Shown here piece by piece: positions 1 through 4,884 of a stretch of DNA of 5,623 nt; within the stretch, counting starts at the first letter, position 1, and each line of letters opens with the position of its first letter. The notes under the pieces were generated by a model. That model did no database searches. It was not told where the DNA came from and saw nothing but the letters and a program-made list of their open reading frames with translations. Location of the stretch: the NCBI GenBank assembly GCA_003154635.1, contig PMDX01000181.1, forward strand, positions 994 to 6,616, given 5' to 3'. Both the position numbers and the translations under genes were made by a program. This DNA is from Actinomycetota bacterium (lineage in GTDB: Bacteria > Actinomycetota > Geothermincolia > Fen-727 > Anoxymicrobiaceae).

Positions 1-119
1 ATATCGGTGACATTCGCGGCGGCGTAGCCCTTGGTCCTGAAAACCGTGTGCGCGGCCTCCACCAGGTCGGCCTTTCGCTCTTCCGGTTGTTTCCTAATCC
101 TGGCCAAATGTATCTCCAT
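1..119 (-). CDS. TetR/AcrR-family transcriptional regulator, N-terminus only (runs off the left edge)
   Basis: Read leftward, the frame encodes the beginning of a TetR-type DNA-binding domain: a basic N-terminal tail (RIRKQPEERK) followed by helix 1 (DLVEAAHTVFRTKGY) and the start of helix 2 (AAANVTDI). This spacing is typical of the family, where a dimer represses from a palindromic operator until a small ligand, often a lipid or acyl-CoA, binds the missing C-terminal domain. Two starts are possible. The ATG at 119-117 has no good ribosome site. The TTG at 107-105 has GGAG at 117-114, six bases upstream, and gives the family-like start (M)ARIRKQPEERK, so I prefer TTG. An in-frame TAG at 131-129 bounds the frame. 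The gene is divergent from the SDR operon and shares a promoter region with it that holds a strong palindrome, so it probably controls both itself and that operon. The ligand cannot be inferred because the sensing domain is outside the window. Confidence 0.85.
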   Translation of the reverse strand, partial: MEIHLARIRKQPEERKADLVEAAHTVFRTKGYAAANVTD

Positions 120-202
120 TTTGCGATGCTATAGCTGACCCGTGATGACCCTCGCGACCCAATTTTGCATCCTCGTACCATCATCGTGGGCAATCAATAC
201 CC

Positions 203-233
203 AGTATACGTTTTTCCATTGACATGATGTCAA
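203..233 (-). promoter_or_regulatory. Divergent promoter for the TetR gene
   Basis: On the minus strand, TTGACA (233-228) is followed after a 19-base spacer by TATACT (208-203), a 5/6 match to the -10 consensus. The spacer is a little long, but both hexamers are good. The -35 is the mirror arm of the same palindrome that supplies the -35 of the rightward promoter, so the two promoters overlap back to back. Transcription would begin near 197 and give a leader of about 90 bases. Confidence 0.45.
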
Positions 234-234
234 T
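218..234. promoter_or_regulatory. Perfect 17-bp palindrome, probable TetR operator
   Basis: ATTGACAT-G-ATGTCAAT has two perfect 8-bp arms around one central base. It lies midway between the divergent TetR gene and the SDR operon. Odd-length palindromes of this size are typical TetR-family operators. Each arm contains TTGACA, so bound repressor would cover the -35 element of both promoters. Binding by this particular TetR protein is inferred. Confidence 0.7.
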
Positions 235-248
235 AAGATGAATATTCT
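219..248 (+). promoter_or_regulatory. Sigma70-type promoter for the SDR-membrane protein-ligase operon
   Basis: A consensus -35 TTGACA at 219-224 is followed by two weaker -10 options: AATATT at 241-246 (16-base spacer, 4/6 match) or TATTCT at 243-248 (18-base spacer, 4/6). Transcription would start near 250-256, leaving a leader of about 55 bases before the SDR start codon. The -35 lies inside the palindrome at 218-234. Confidence 0.55.
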
Positions 249-310
249 TGTACGCGAACAGCAAGCTTGATATTGATGATTGGTATGCTATCGGGGAGGG
301 TGGTGCCTCA

Positions 311-1384
311 ATGAAAGTCCTTGTTACTGGCGCCGGTGGGTTCATAGGAAGGCACATCGTGGAAGAGTTGTGCGAGCTGGGGCATCCCGTCCGCGCCACC
401 GACCTTCCCTCGAGCGACCTCTCGTCATCCGCCGCACTCGGCGCGGAAGTGATGCCAGGCGACCTCTTGAACCCCGATGATGTGAGCAAGCTTCTTGATG
501 ACGTCTCGCACGTCATTCACTGCGCGGCGACTTTCAACCTCGGGCTGCCGGTGGAGACGTGCCTGAAAGTCAATCGCGACGCGTCGGTCCTGCTGGCCGA
601 CGAGGCGGGCAAGCGCGGGGTCGAGCAATTCCTTCATATGAGCACGGGCGGCGTCTATGGCGGCTCGGTATATACCCCGATGCGAGAGGACCACCCGCAC
701 CATCCGCCCGATGCCTACTCACTGAGCAAGGAAGCGGGCGAGGCCGCGGTCGCCCACAAGATGCGGGAGTACGGCATTCCCCTGACGATATTTCGTCCCA
801 CGGCGGTCTACGGTCCGCACAGCACCTATATCGCGGGTGCGTTCTACGTACTACCGTCCATCTTGCGATATCGCGGCATCAAGAAGCTGCCATCGGTCAC
901 AGGCGGCAAGTCGCTCACGCTGGTGCACGTGAAAGACATCGCCGGCTCGGTGTGCTTCTGCCTCAACAACCCGGATGCCTACAACGAGGACTTCAACCTC
1001 TCAGAGGACAAGCCGCTCGTCGCGGGAGAGTTCTTCGACTTCCTCTTCGAGCTCTTCGACATAAAGGTCGCGTTCCACGTGCCGTACCCGAAGCGGCTCG
1101 TCGAGGGAATTGCGAATCTAGCTCTCAAGCTGCCGGGACCGGTGTCGTTCGGCCTTGCGAACTTCGTGCTCGACAAGATGTGGAACAACATCGTCGCCGA
1201 GCGCGGCCTCGTCAAAAAGCTCAAGCCGCATTTCGATCAGGACTTCATGTACTTCCTGCTCGGCAACCATTACCTCGACAACTCAAAGATAAGGGGCATC
1301 GGCTACGTGTCGCGCTATCCCACCTGCCTCGAGGGCCTGGGCGAAACCCTCGAGTGGTACAGGAGCGAGCGCTGGCTGCCCTGA
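311..1384 (+). CDS. Extended-SDR NAD-dependent epimerase/dehydratase (3beta-HSD/reductase-like)
   Basis: A 357-residue cytoplasmic enzyme of the extended short-chain dehydrogenase/reductase superfamily. The Rossmann nucleotide motif is at the N-terminus (TGAGGFIG, Gly7/Gly10/Gly13). An acidic Asp31 at the end of strand 2 suggests NAD(H) rather than NADP(H). The active-site Ser/Thr is in MSTGGVYG (Ser111/Thr112), and the catalytic pair is Tyr136-xxx-Lys140 (YSLSK). RPTAVYGP is the usual substrate-pocket loop. The C-terminus (EWYRSERWLP) resembles 3beta-hydroxysteroid dehydrogenase and sterol- or lipid-acting members, and the length is normal for the family. I chose ATG 311 because it puts the Rossmann motif at the very N-terminus and has GGGAGGG at 294-300, ten bases upstream. 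Upstream in-frame starts add residues unlike the family. It is the first gene of a probable operon with a membrane protein and an acyl-CoA ligase. A lipid or sterol hydroxy/keto substrate is plausible but not shown; an OleD-like role was considered but no OleA/OleB is present. Confidence 0.88.
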   Translation: MKVLVTGAGGFIGRHIVEELCELGHPVRATDLPSSDLSSSAALGAEVMPGDLLNPDDVSKLLDDVSHVIHCAATFNLGLPVETCLKVNRDASVLLADEAGKRGVEQFLHMSTGGVYGGSVYTPMREDHPHHPPDAYSLSKEAGEAAVAHKMREYGIPLTIFRPTAVYGPHSTYIAGAFYVLPSILRYRGIKKLPSVTGGKSLTLVHVKDIAGSVCFCLNNPDAYNEDFNLSEDKPLVAGEFFDFLFELFDIKVAFHVPYPKRLVEGIANLALKLPGPVSFGLANFVLDKMWNNIVAERGLVKKLKPHFDQDFMYFLLGNHYLDNSKIRGIGYVSRYPTCLEGLGETLEWYRSERWLP

Positions 1385-1405
1385 CTCGTTAAGTGACGGT
1401 GAGGT

Positions 1406-1433
1406 GCGGGCATGGGCATGAGCCGTGACCCGC
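1406..1433 (+). other. Intercistronic RNA hairpin
   Basis: GCGGGCATGG (1406-1415) pairs with CCGTG-A-CCCGC (1423-1433), giving ten base pairs including one G-T pair, with A1428 bulged and a 7-base loop. It lies between the SDR stop and the next start codon. No T-run follows, so it is not an obvious terminator. It may stabilise mRNA or tune expression within the operon. Confidence 0.4.
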
Positions 1434-1455
1434 CAGACTAGTGGGGGTGTGTGAG

Positions 1456-1992
1456 ATGACGGTACCTCTGGACCTGGGGATCAACTCCTGGATAGGGATG
1501 TCTTTCTCCCTCGCGGCAATCGAGAAGCTCGAGGCGATGGACCCCGGCGAACCGGTGCTCGCCAGCAAGCCGTACGTACAGGGACTCGCGTTCGCTGCGA
1601 CGGTGGGAATGGGCATAGCGGGCATCTGCTACGCGATAGCTCCCGACTGGATGCTGATGTATTACGCCGACCACGAGAAGATACCGGCCCATGTGCAGGC
1701 AGGTATGTTCGGGCTGTACCCGGCCATGTACACTCTCGGGTTTCTGCTCGCTCAACAGCTCGAGAAAAAGCAGAAGAAGCTCGGTTGGGTCGCGTGGGGG
1801 TGCAACTTCGCGGGGGTGTTCGGATTCATGCTCACGTCAATGAACAGGCTGCTCAAGGTGGGCACGACCGACGAGTACGAGAAAGACGAGGCGAAGAGCA
1901 TCTTCAAGACCGCGCTCGCGCCGCTGCTCATGGTCGGTATGCCGTGCGCCTTCCCCGCGCTCTACTACTTCGCCAGGAAAGCGGCGAAATAA
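1456..1992 (+). CDS. Hypothetical four-helix membrane protein
   Basis: I do not recognise this 178-residue protein. The first ~38 residues are mildly amphipathic (LGINSWIGMSFSLAAIEKLEAM). Four hydrophobic segments follow at about 41-62, 83-101, 109-129 and 149-172. They are separated by a charged loop after helix 1 (YADHEKIPAH), a basic loop after helix 2 (QLEKKQKK) and an acidic loop after helix 3 (TTDEYEKDEAKS). The basic second loop and basic C-terminus (ARKAAK) suggest both face the cytoplasm. Start choice: ATG 1456 has GGGGG at 1443-1447 eight bases upstream. An in-frame GTG at 1441 would add five residues and lacks a clear ribosome site. It sits 71 bases after the SDR gene and 33 bases before the acyl-CoA ligase on the same strand, so it is probably co-transcribed and may serve the same lipid pathway at the membrane. 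No catalytic motif is visible. Confidence 0.75.
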   Translation: MTVPLDLGINSWIGMSFSLAAIEKLEAMDPGEPVLASKPYVQGLAFAATVGMGIAGICYAIAPDWMLMYYADHEKIPAHVQAGMFGLYPAMYTLGFLLAQQLEKKQKKLGWVAWGCNFAGVFGFMLTSMNRLLKVGTTDEYEKDEAKSIFKTALAPLLMVGMPCAFPALYYFARKAAK

Positions 1993-2025
1993 ACCGAGAC
2001 TATAGATTTCCAGGAGGACCCGCTG

Positions 2026-3297
2026 ATGCCGGAGATGACGGTGGAGGAGCCCGTATGGTACAAGTCGTACGCGCCCGGGGTTAAGACGCACCTCACGTAC
2101 GAGAGGGCTACAATGCCGGAAGCCCTGACGCGGACGGCCGGGCGCTTTGGGGAAAAGGTCGCGCTCAACTTCATGGGGCGCAAGATAACCTACCGGGAGC
2201 TGGACGAGCTGGTCAACCGCTTCGCGCGCGCGCTCGAGAGCATCGGCATCGCTGCGGGCGACAAAATAGCCGTCATGCTTCCGAACCTCCCACAGACCGT
2301 CATCGCCAACCTTGCCATATGGCGCGTCGGAGCTGTGGTCGTGCTGGCGAATCCACTGTACACCGAGCGCGAGCTGACTCACCTGCTTGGAGATTCCGAC
2401 TCGGTAGCCGTCATCACCATGGGGCCCCTTGTCAAGCGCGTCCGGTCGGTGATGGGCGAGACCGGCGTGAAACAGATCATCGCGTGCCAGGTCAACGACT
2501 ACCTGCCGTTTCCCAAAAAACAGCTCTTTCCTTACGTCAAGAAAGACATGTACCAGAAGCTCGAGACCGCCGAATGGCTCTTTTCGTTCGGCGACCTTAT
2601 GAAAGGAAAATCCGGGACGCCCGTGGAGGACAAGAGCAGGTGGGACGAGCTCTCCACGCTCATCTACACAGGCGGTACAACCGGCACGAGCAAGGGCGTT
2701 ATGCTGAGCCACGCAAACATAAGCTGCAACGCGCAGCAGTGGCGCTCTTGGATCCCGGACCTCAAGGACGGTGAGGAATCGGTCGTGGGCACTTTCCCTA
2801 TCTTCCACGCCGCCGGCTTCACAGCGGTTCAAAACCACTCGATCTGGCGCGCGTGGGAGCACCTGGTCATTCCGAGGCCGGACCCCGCCGGCATCATCGA
2901 GATACTGAAGAAGAGCAAACCCGGGATACTGCCCGGGGTGCCGACGATCTTCATCGGGTTGCTTCAAGACGATGAGTTCCGCGGCGCGGACTTGAGCTTC
3001 ATAAAGGGATTCTTCTCCGGCGCGGCTCCGCTGCCGGGCGATACCATCCGCGACCTGAAAGAACTTACCGGCGCTGACATCTCCGAGGTCTACGGTATCT
3101 CTGAGACTTCCCCCATAGTGGCAGGCACGCCCTGGGGCGGTGTTATCAAGGCGGGTACAGTGGGGGTCCCCGTTCCAGACACCGATGTTTGTATCGTCGA
3201 TGCCGAGGCGGGCGCGCGCGCCCTGCCCCAGGGGGAGGTCGGAGAGATAACCATCAAGGGTCCGCAGGTGATGATGGGCTACTACAAAAACCCGTAG
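2026..3297 (+). CDS. Long-chain fatty-acid-CoA ligase (FadD-like), N-terminal adenylation part ending at an in-frame TAG
   Basis: ATG 2026 follows a strong AGGAGG site (2012-2017, 8-base spacing). The 423 codons to the TAG form the large N-terminal domain of an ANL-superfamily enzyme, which activates a carboxylic acid with ATP to an acyl-adenylate and then an acyl-CoA. Motifs in order are the early GRKITYRELDE segment, the phosphate-binding loop YTGGTTGTSKG (214-224), FPIFHAAGF, and the core YGISE (356-360). The last residues, MMGYYKNP, lead directly into the hinge region. Here TAG replaces a residue that is usually Glu in the family pattern KNP-E-ET. The C-terminal domain continues in the same frame after it (3298-3711). 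With readthrough the product would be 561 residues, the normal size of a FadD ligase. Terminated here, the protein lacks the hinge, the conserved Asp and the catalytic Lys and should not work as a CoA ligase. It is the third gene of the SDR operon; acyl chain specificity cannot be read from the sequence. Confidence 0.85.
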   Translation: MPEMTVEEPVWYKSYAPGVKTHLTYERATMPEALTRTAGRFGEKVALNFMGRKITYRELDELVNRFARALESIGIAAGDKIAVMLPNLPQTVIANLAIWRVGAVVVLANPLYTERELTHLLGDSDSVAVITMGPLVKRVRSVMGETGVKQIIACQVNDYLPFPKKQLFPYVKKDMYQKLETAEWLFSFGDLMKGKSGTPVEDKSRWDELSTLIYTGGTTGTSKGVMLSHANISCNAQQWRSWIPDLKDGEESVVGTFPIFHAAGFTAVQNHSIWRAWEHLVIPRPDPAGIIEILKKSKPGILPGVPTIFIGLLQDDEFRGADLSFIKGFFSGAAPLPGDTIRDLKELTGADISEVYGISETSPIVAGTPWGGVIKAGTVGVPVPDTDVCIVDAEAGARALPQGEVGEITIKGPQVMMGYYKNP

Positions 3298-3711
3298 GAG
3301 ACAGCCCTGGCGATCCGTGATGGCTACTTCTACTCCGGCGACCTCGGCTTCCTCGACGAAGACGGCTACCTCACCATCGTCGACCGCAAGAAAGACCTCA
3401 TCATCGCCGGCGGCTACAACATCTACCCCGTCGAGATCGACAACGTCCTCTTCGACCACCCCAAGATCCTCGAAGCTTGCACAATAGGCATCCCTGACTC
3501 CTACCGCGGCGAGACGCCCAAAGCGTTTATCGTCGTCACAGACGGCGATACGCTGACGGAGGAGGAAGTAATCACGTTCGCCAGGGAGCGGCTCGCCGCC
3601 TACAAGGTGCCCAAGCTAATCGAGTTCGTCGACGAGCTGCCCAAATCGTCGGTGGGCAAGATCCTTCGCCGTGAGCTGCGCGATCGTGAAGTGGGGAAGA
3701 CCACAGCGTAG
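3298..3711 (+). pseudogene. C-terminal domain of the same acyl-CoA ligase, in frame after the internal TAG
   Basis: These 137 codons continue the ligase frame with no frameshift and end at a second TAG (3709-3711). All expected C-terminal motifs are present and intact, numbered through the TAG as residue 424: YSGDLG (436-441) with the ATP-ribose-binding Asp439, the hinge motif DRKKDLIIAGGYNIYP (453-468), and PKSSVGKILRREL with catalytic Lys545. There is no in-frame ATG, GTG or TTG between 3298 and the GTG at 3607, and no ribosome site, so independent translation is unlikely. It is either the lost end of a recently broken gene, or is reached by amber suppression or recoding, or the TAG is a sequence error. 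I label it a pseudogene fragment as the cautious choice. The lack of any further damage argues for a very recent event or for preserved function. Confidence 0.8.
3322..3471 (+). other. 150-bp block of all-C-ending codons within the ligase gene
   Basis: Of the 50 codons here, 45 end in C. The five that do not are Glu or Lys codons, which cannot end in C. The flanking ligase codons are mixed (for example GGT, ATA, GTG, GCA and CTT before the block, and GCT, ACA, ATA, CCT and TTT after it). The block spans the hinge and ATP-ribose motifs and starts 24 bases after the internal TAG. It may be a recombined segment. Confidence 0.6.
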
Positions 3712-3768
3712 CACGCATGCTCAAGACCGGATGCCGGGCGCCGGCCAATACCCGGGATAATGCGCGCC

Positions 3769-3788
3769 GTGCCGCGGTAGAGCGGCAC
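3769..3788 (+). terminator. GC-rich hairpin after the ligase gene, possible operon terminator
   Basis: GTGCCGC (3769-3775) and GCGGCAC (3782-3788) form a perfect 7-bp stem with a 6-base loop, 57 bases after the ligase stop. The following bases (TCTACTTGACTTGATTT) are T-rich but not a clean T-run, so intrinsic termination would be weak. A smaller hairpin (GCCGG/CCGGC, 3733-3745) lies just upstream and may help slow RNA polymerase. Confidence 0.4.
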
Positions 3789-3793
3789 TCTAC

Positions 3794-3851
3794 TTGACTT
3801 GATTTACCCGCATGCACGAAAATTATCCAAGCGGTAAATGCGGTTTATAAA
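3794..3851 (+). promoter_or_regulatory. AT-rich promoter region for the GTG-started membrane protein
   Basis: Two overlapping candidates are visible in a stretch that is clearly AT-richer than its surroundings. One is TTGACT (3794-3799) with GAAAAT (3818-3823) after 18 bases. The other is TATAAA (3846-3851) with a weak TTATCC (3823-3828) 17 bases upstream. Either would give a leader of about 50-80 bases. A short inverted repeat, CCGCAT (3808-3813) and ATGCGG (3838-3843), lies between them and might bind a regulator. Confidence 0.35.
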
Positions 3852-3909
3852 TCTTATCTTGTGCATCGTGGTGCTGGGCAATACCGAATGGTGAAGGGGT
3901 TGATGCTGA

Positions 3910-4776
3910 GTGAGTAATCCTGCTGATGTGTGGTGGAAGTCCAAGAACATAGCTACTCTTTGTCTCACTGCCATTGCTATCGCTGCTATCGGATTCGGGT
4001 ATTGGGCGGCAACCAGCAGCAATGTCAGCGCGGAGAACCTCACGCCGTTCCTGACCATCGCCGGGGCGGCGGTGGCTGGCATCGCGGGATATACGATTGC
4101 GACATACAGAAATAAAGAGAATGACAATACGAACGGAGAGCCGGATGGGTCCAAGGGAAAGGGCTTGGAAAAGTCCGCAGGTTCAAATCCGCCAGATGGT
4201 GGTGGTGACAAGGCTGGGACCAAAACACCCGACCCGACCAAAAGCGCTGCAAAAAGTGATGACAAGCCCACAACCAGCAAATTTACCGCGTTTTGTCTGA
4301 CAGTCGTAGCGGCTCTCGCCATTACTGGTGCGGTGCTCTGCTACACGATCGTGAAGCCGACGGACACGAGCCAGGCGGTGTCTGGAATCGTTCGCGCCTC
4401 CTACGCCTCACTCCAGGTTAACCAGTCGACGCACGATGACGCCTTGAAGATACTGGGTCTGCCGAGCTCCGAGACGAGCACTCCCGCAAAGAAGCTCGAA
4501 GTGAGTACCACCTCGACTCAGCCAACCGCGGTGAGTACCAAAGAGGCCAAGACCGTTACCGCGGAGTGGGTGCTGCCCGGGGGATATGGCTCCATCAAAC
4601 TTCAATTCGTGGATGATACCCTCGTGAGCAAGCAGATGGACCCCCCATCCTCATCTTCAGCGGGATGGCTGGCCTCGTTCCTGACGATCGCGGGCGCGGC
4701 TGTAGGCGGCATAGCCGGCTTCACGTACGCGGCACGCAAGAGCACTGACGCGGGCGCTTCAAACTCCGAACTCTAG
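3910..4776 (+). CDS. Membrane protein with two related helix pairs and a BamE/DUF3862-like domain
   Basis: No named family is recognised for the whole 288-residue chain. The GTG start at 3910 is forced: an in-frame TGA precedes it directly and no in-frame ATG occurs before residue 243. AAGGGG at 3894-3899 is ten bases upstream. Predicted helices are TM1 ~14-34, TM2 ~46-65, TM3 ~125-148 and TM4 ~254-275. A hydrophilic Lys/Gly/Pro/Ser/Thr-rich linker (~66-123) joins the pairs. Between TM3 and TM4 lies a soluble domain (~160-245) with the pattern of BamE/SmpA or DUF3862 folds: a helix like STHDDALKILGLPSSE, then strands around EWVLPGGYG and IKLQFVDDTLVSKQ. TM2 and TM4 share a 16-residue repeat (14 identical), and TM1 resembles TM3 (LCLTAIA/FCLTVVA). 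The positive-inside rule places the linker and C-terminus in the cytoplasm and the BamE-like domain outside. Its codons are less C-rich than those of the operon upstream. It probably has its own promoter. Function unknown; protein assembly or envelope sensing are guesses. Confidence 0.75.
   Translation: MSNPADVWWKSKNIATLCLTAIAIAAIGFGYWAATSSNVSAENLTPFLTIAGAAVAGIAGYTIATYRNKENDNTNGEPDGSKGKGLEKSAGSNPPDGGGDKAGTKTPDPTKSAAKSDDKPTTSKFTAFCLTVVAALAITGAVLCYTIVKPTDTSQAVSGIVRASYASLQVNQSTHDDALKILGLPSSETSTPAKKLEVSTTSTQPTAVSTKEAKTVTAEWVLPGGYGSIKLQFVDDTLVSKQMDPPSSSSAGWLASFLTIAGAAVGGIAGFTYAARKSTDAGASNSEL
4048..4095 (+). repeat. Internal protein repeat, copy 1 (TM2 glycine-zipper-like helix)
   Basis: This encodes FLTIAGAAVAGIAGYT (residues 47-62). 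Copy 2 at 4678-4725 is identical at 14 of 16 residues, and by my count 36 of 48 bases match. Most differences are silent, so the similarity is held at the protein level and is not a fresh DNA duplication. The small residues Gly52/Ala56/Gly60 are four apart. Confidence 0.75.
4678..4725 (+). repeat. Internal protein repeat, copy 2 (TM4 with a perfect glycine zipper)
   Basis: This encodes FLTIAGAAVGGIAGFT (residues 257-272), matching copy 1 at 4048-4095. Gly262, Gly266 and Gly270 form a GxxxGxxxG glycine zipper, a known packing motif of transmembrane helices. Confidence 0.75.
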
Positions 4777-4822
4777 GAGCGCATCTGGTTTTAGAGAACC
4801 ATGGCAACTCGAGGGATCGTAT

Positions 4823-4850
4823 TTGACTTGTTCTTGACACGTTTTACAGG
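4823..4850 (+). promoter_or_regulatory. Weak candidate promoter for the cysteine peptidase gene
   Basis: TTGACT (4823-4828) with TACAGG (4845-4850, 3/6 match) after 16 bases is the best pairing I find. A second, consensus TTGACA sits at 4834-4839 but has no acceptable -10 at normal spacing. The two TTGAC copies form a short direct repeat 11 bases apart. No convincing terminator is seen after the preceding gene, so readthrough from it is also possible. Confidence 0.25.
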
Positions 4851-4884
4851 CGATTTGTCTCGAATAAATGAACAGGAGTATGTC

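Noticed and set aside
248..310. N-terminal extension of the SDR from a GTG, TTG or ATG upstream of 311
   Set aside because: It would add 21 residues unlike the family before the Rossmann strand, and 248 lies within or at the edge of the -10 region of the predicted promoter. ATG 311 fits better.
559..1392. Open plus-strand frame of 277 codons overlapping the SDR gene
   Set aside because: It is an Arg/Gln/Ala-rich shifted reading of the SDR gene, with no domain and no ribosome site; the SDR frame contains all family motifs.
1837..3459. Long open frame of 540 codons on the minus strand, opposite the ligase and the end of the membrane protein gene
   Set aside because: The plus-strand frame has clear ligase motifs. 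The antisense frame is open because of strong third-position GC bias, gives an Arg/Val/Asp-rich sequence with no recognisable domain, and has no ribosome site.
311..3711. OleC/OleD-type olefin biosynthesis operon
   Set aside because: An SDR and an AMP-forming ligase together recall oleCD, but the ligase looks like an ordinary FadD enzyme and no OleA thiolase-like or OleB hydrolase gene is present in the window.
3903..3917. Four-codon upstream frame (ATG CTG AGT GAG TAA) overlapping the GTG start at 3910
   Set aside because: Only three bases separate it from the AAGGGG site, too short for good initiation. It could be a leader peptide, but nothing else supports that.
3804..4322. Open minus-strand frame of 172 codons with hydrophobic stretches
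   Set aside because: It is the antisense of the helix-rich 5' part of the 3910 gene. Hydrophobic-looking antisense is expected there, and it lacks a ribosome site or known motifs.
4501..4540. 10-bp direct repeat GTGAGTACCA at 4501-4510 and 4531-4540
   Set aside because: The copies are exactly ten codons apart and encode VST in a Ser/Thr-rich stretch; this is best explained by low-complexity protein sequence.
4771..4800. Possible terminator after the 3910 gene (CTCTA/TAGAG or TGGTT/AACCA pairing)
   Set aside because: Stems are only five base pairs, mutually exclusive, and not followed by a T-run.
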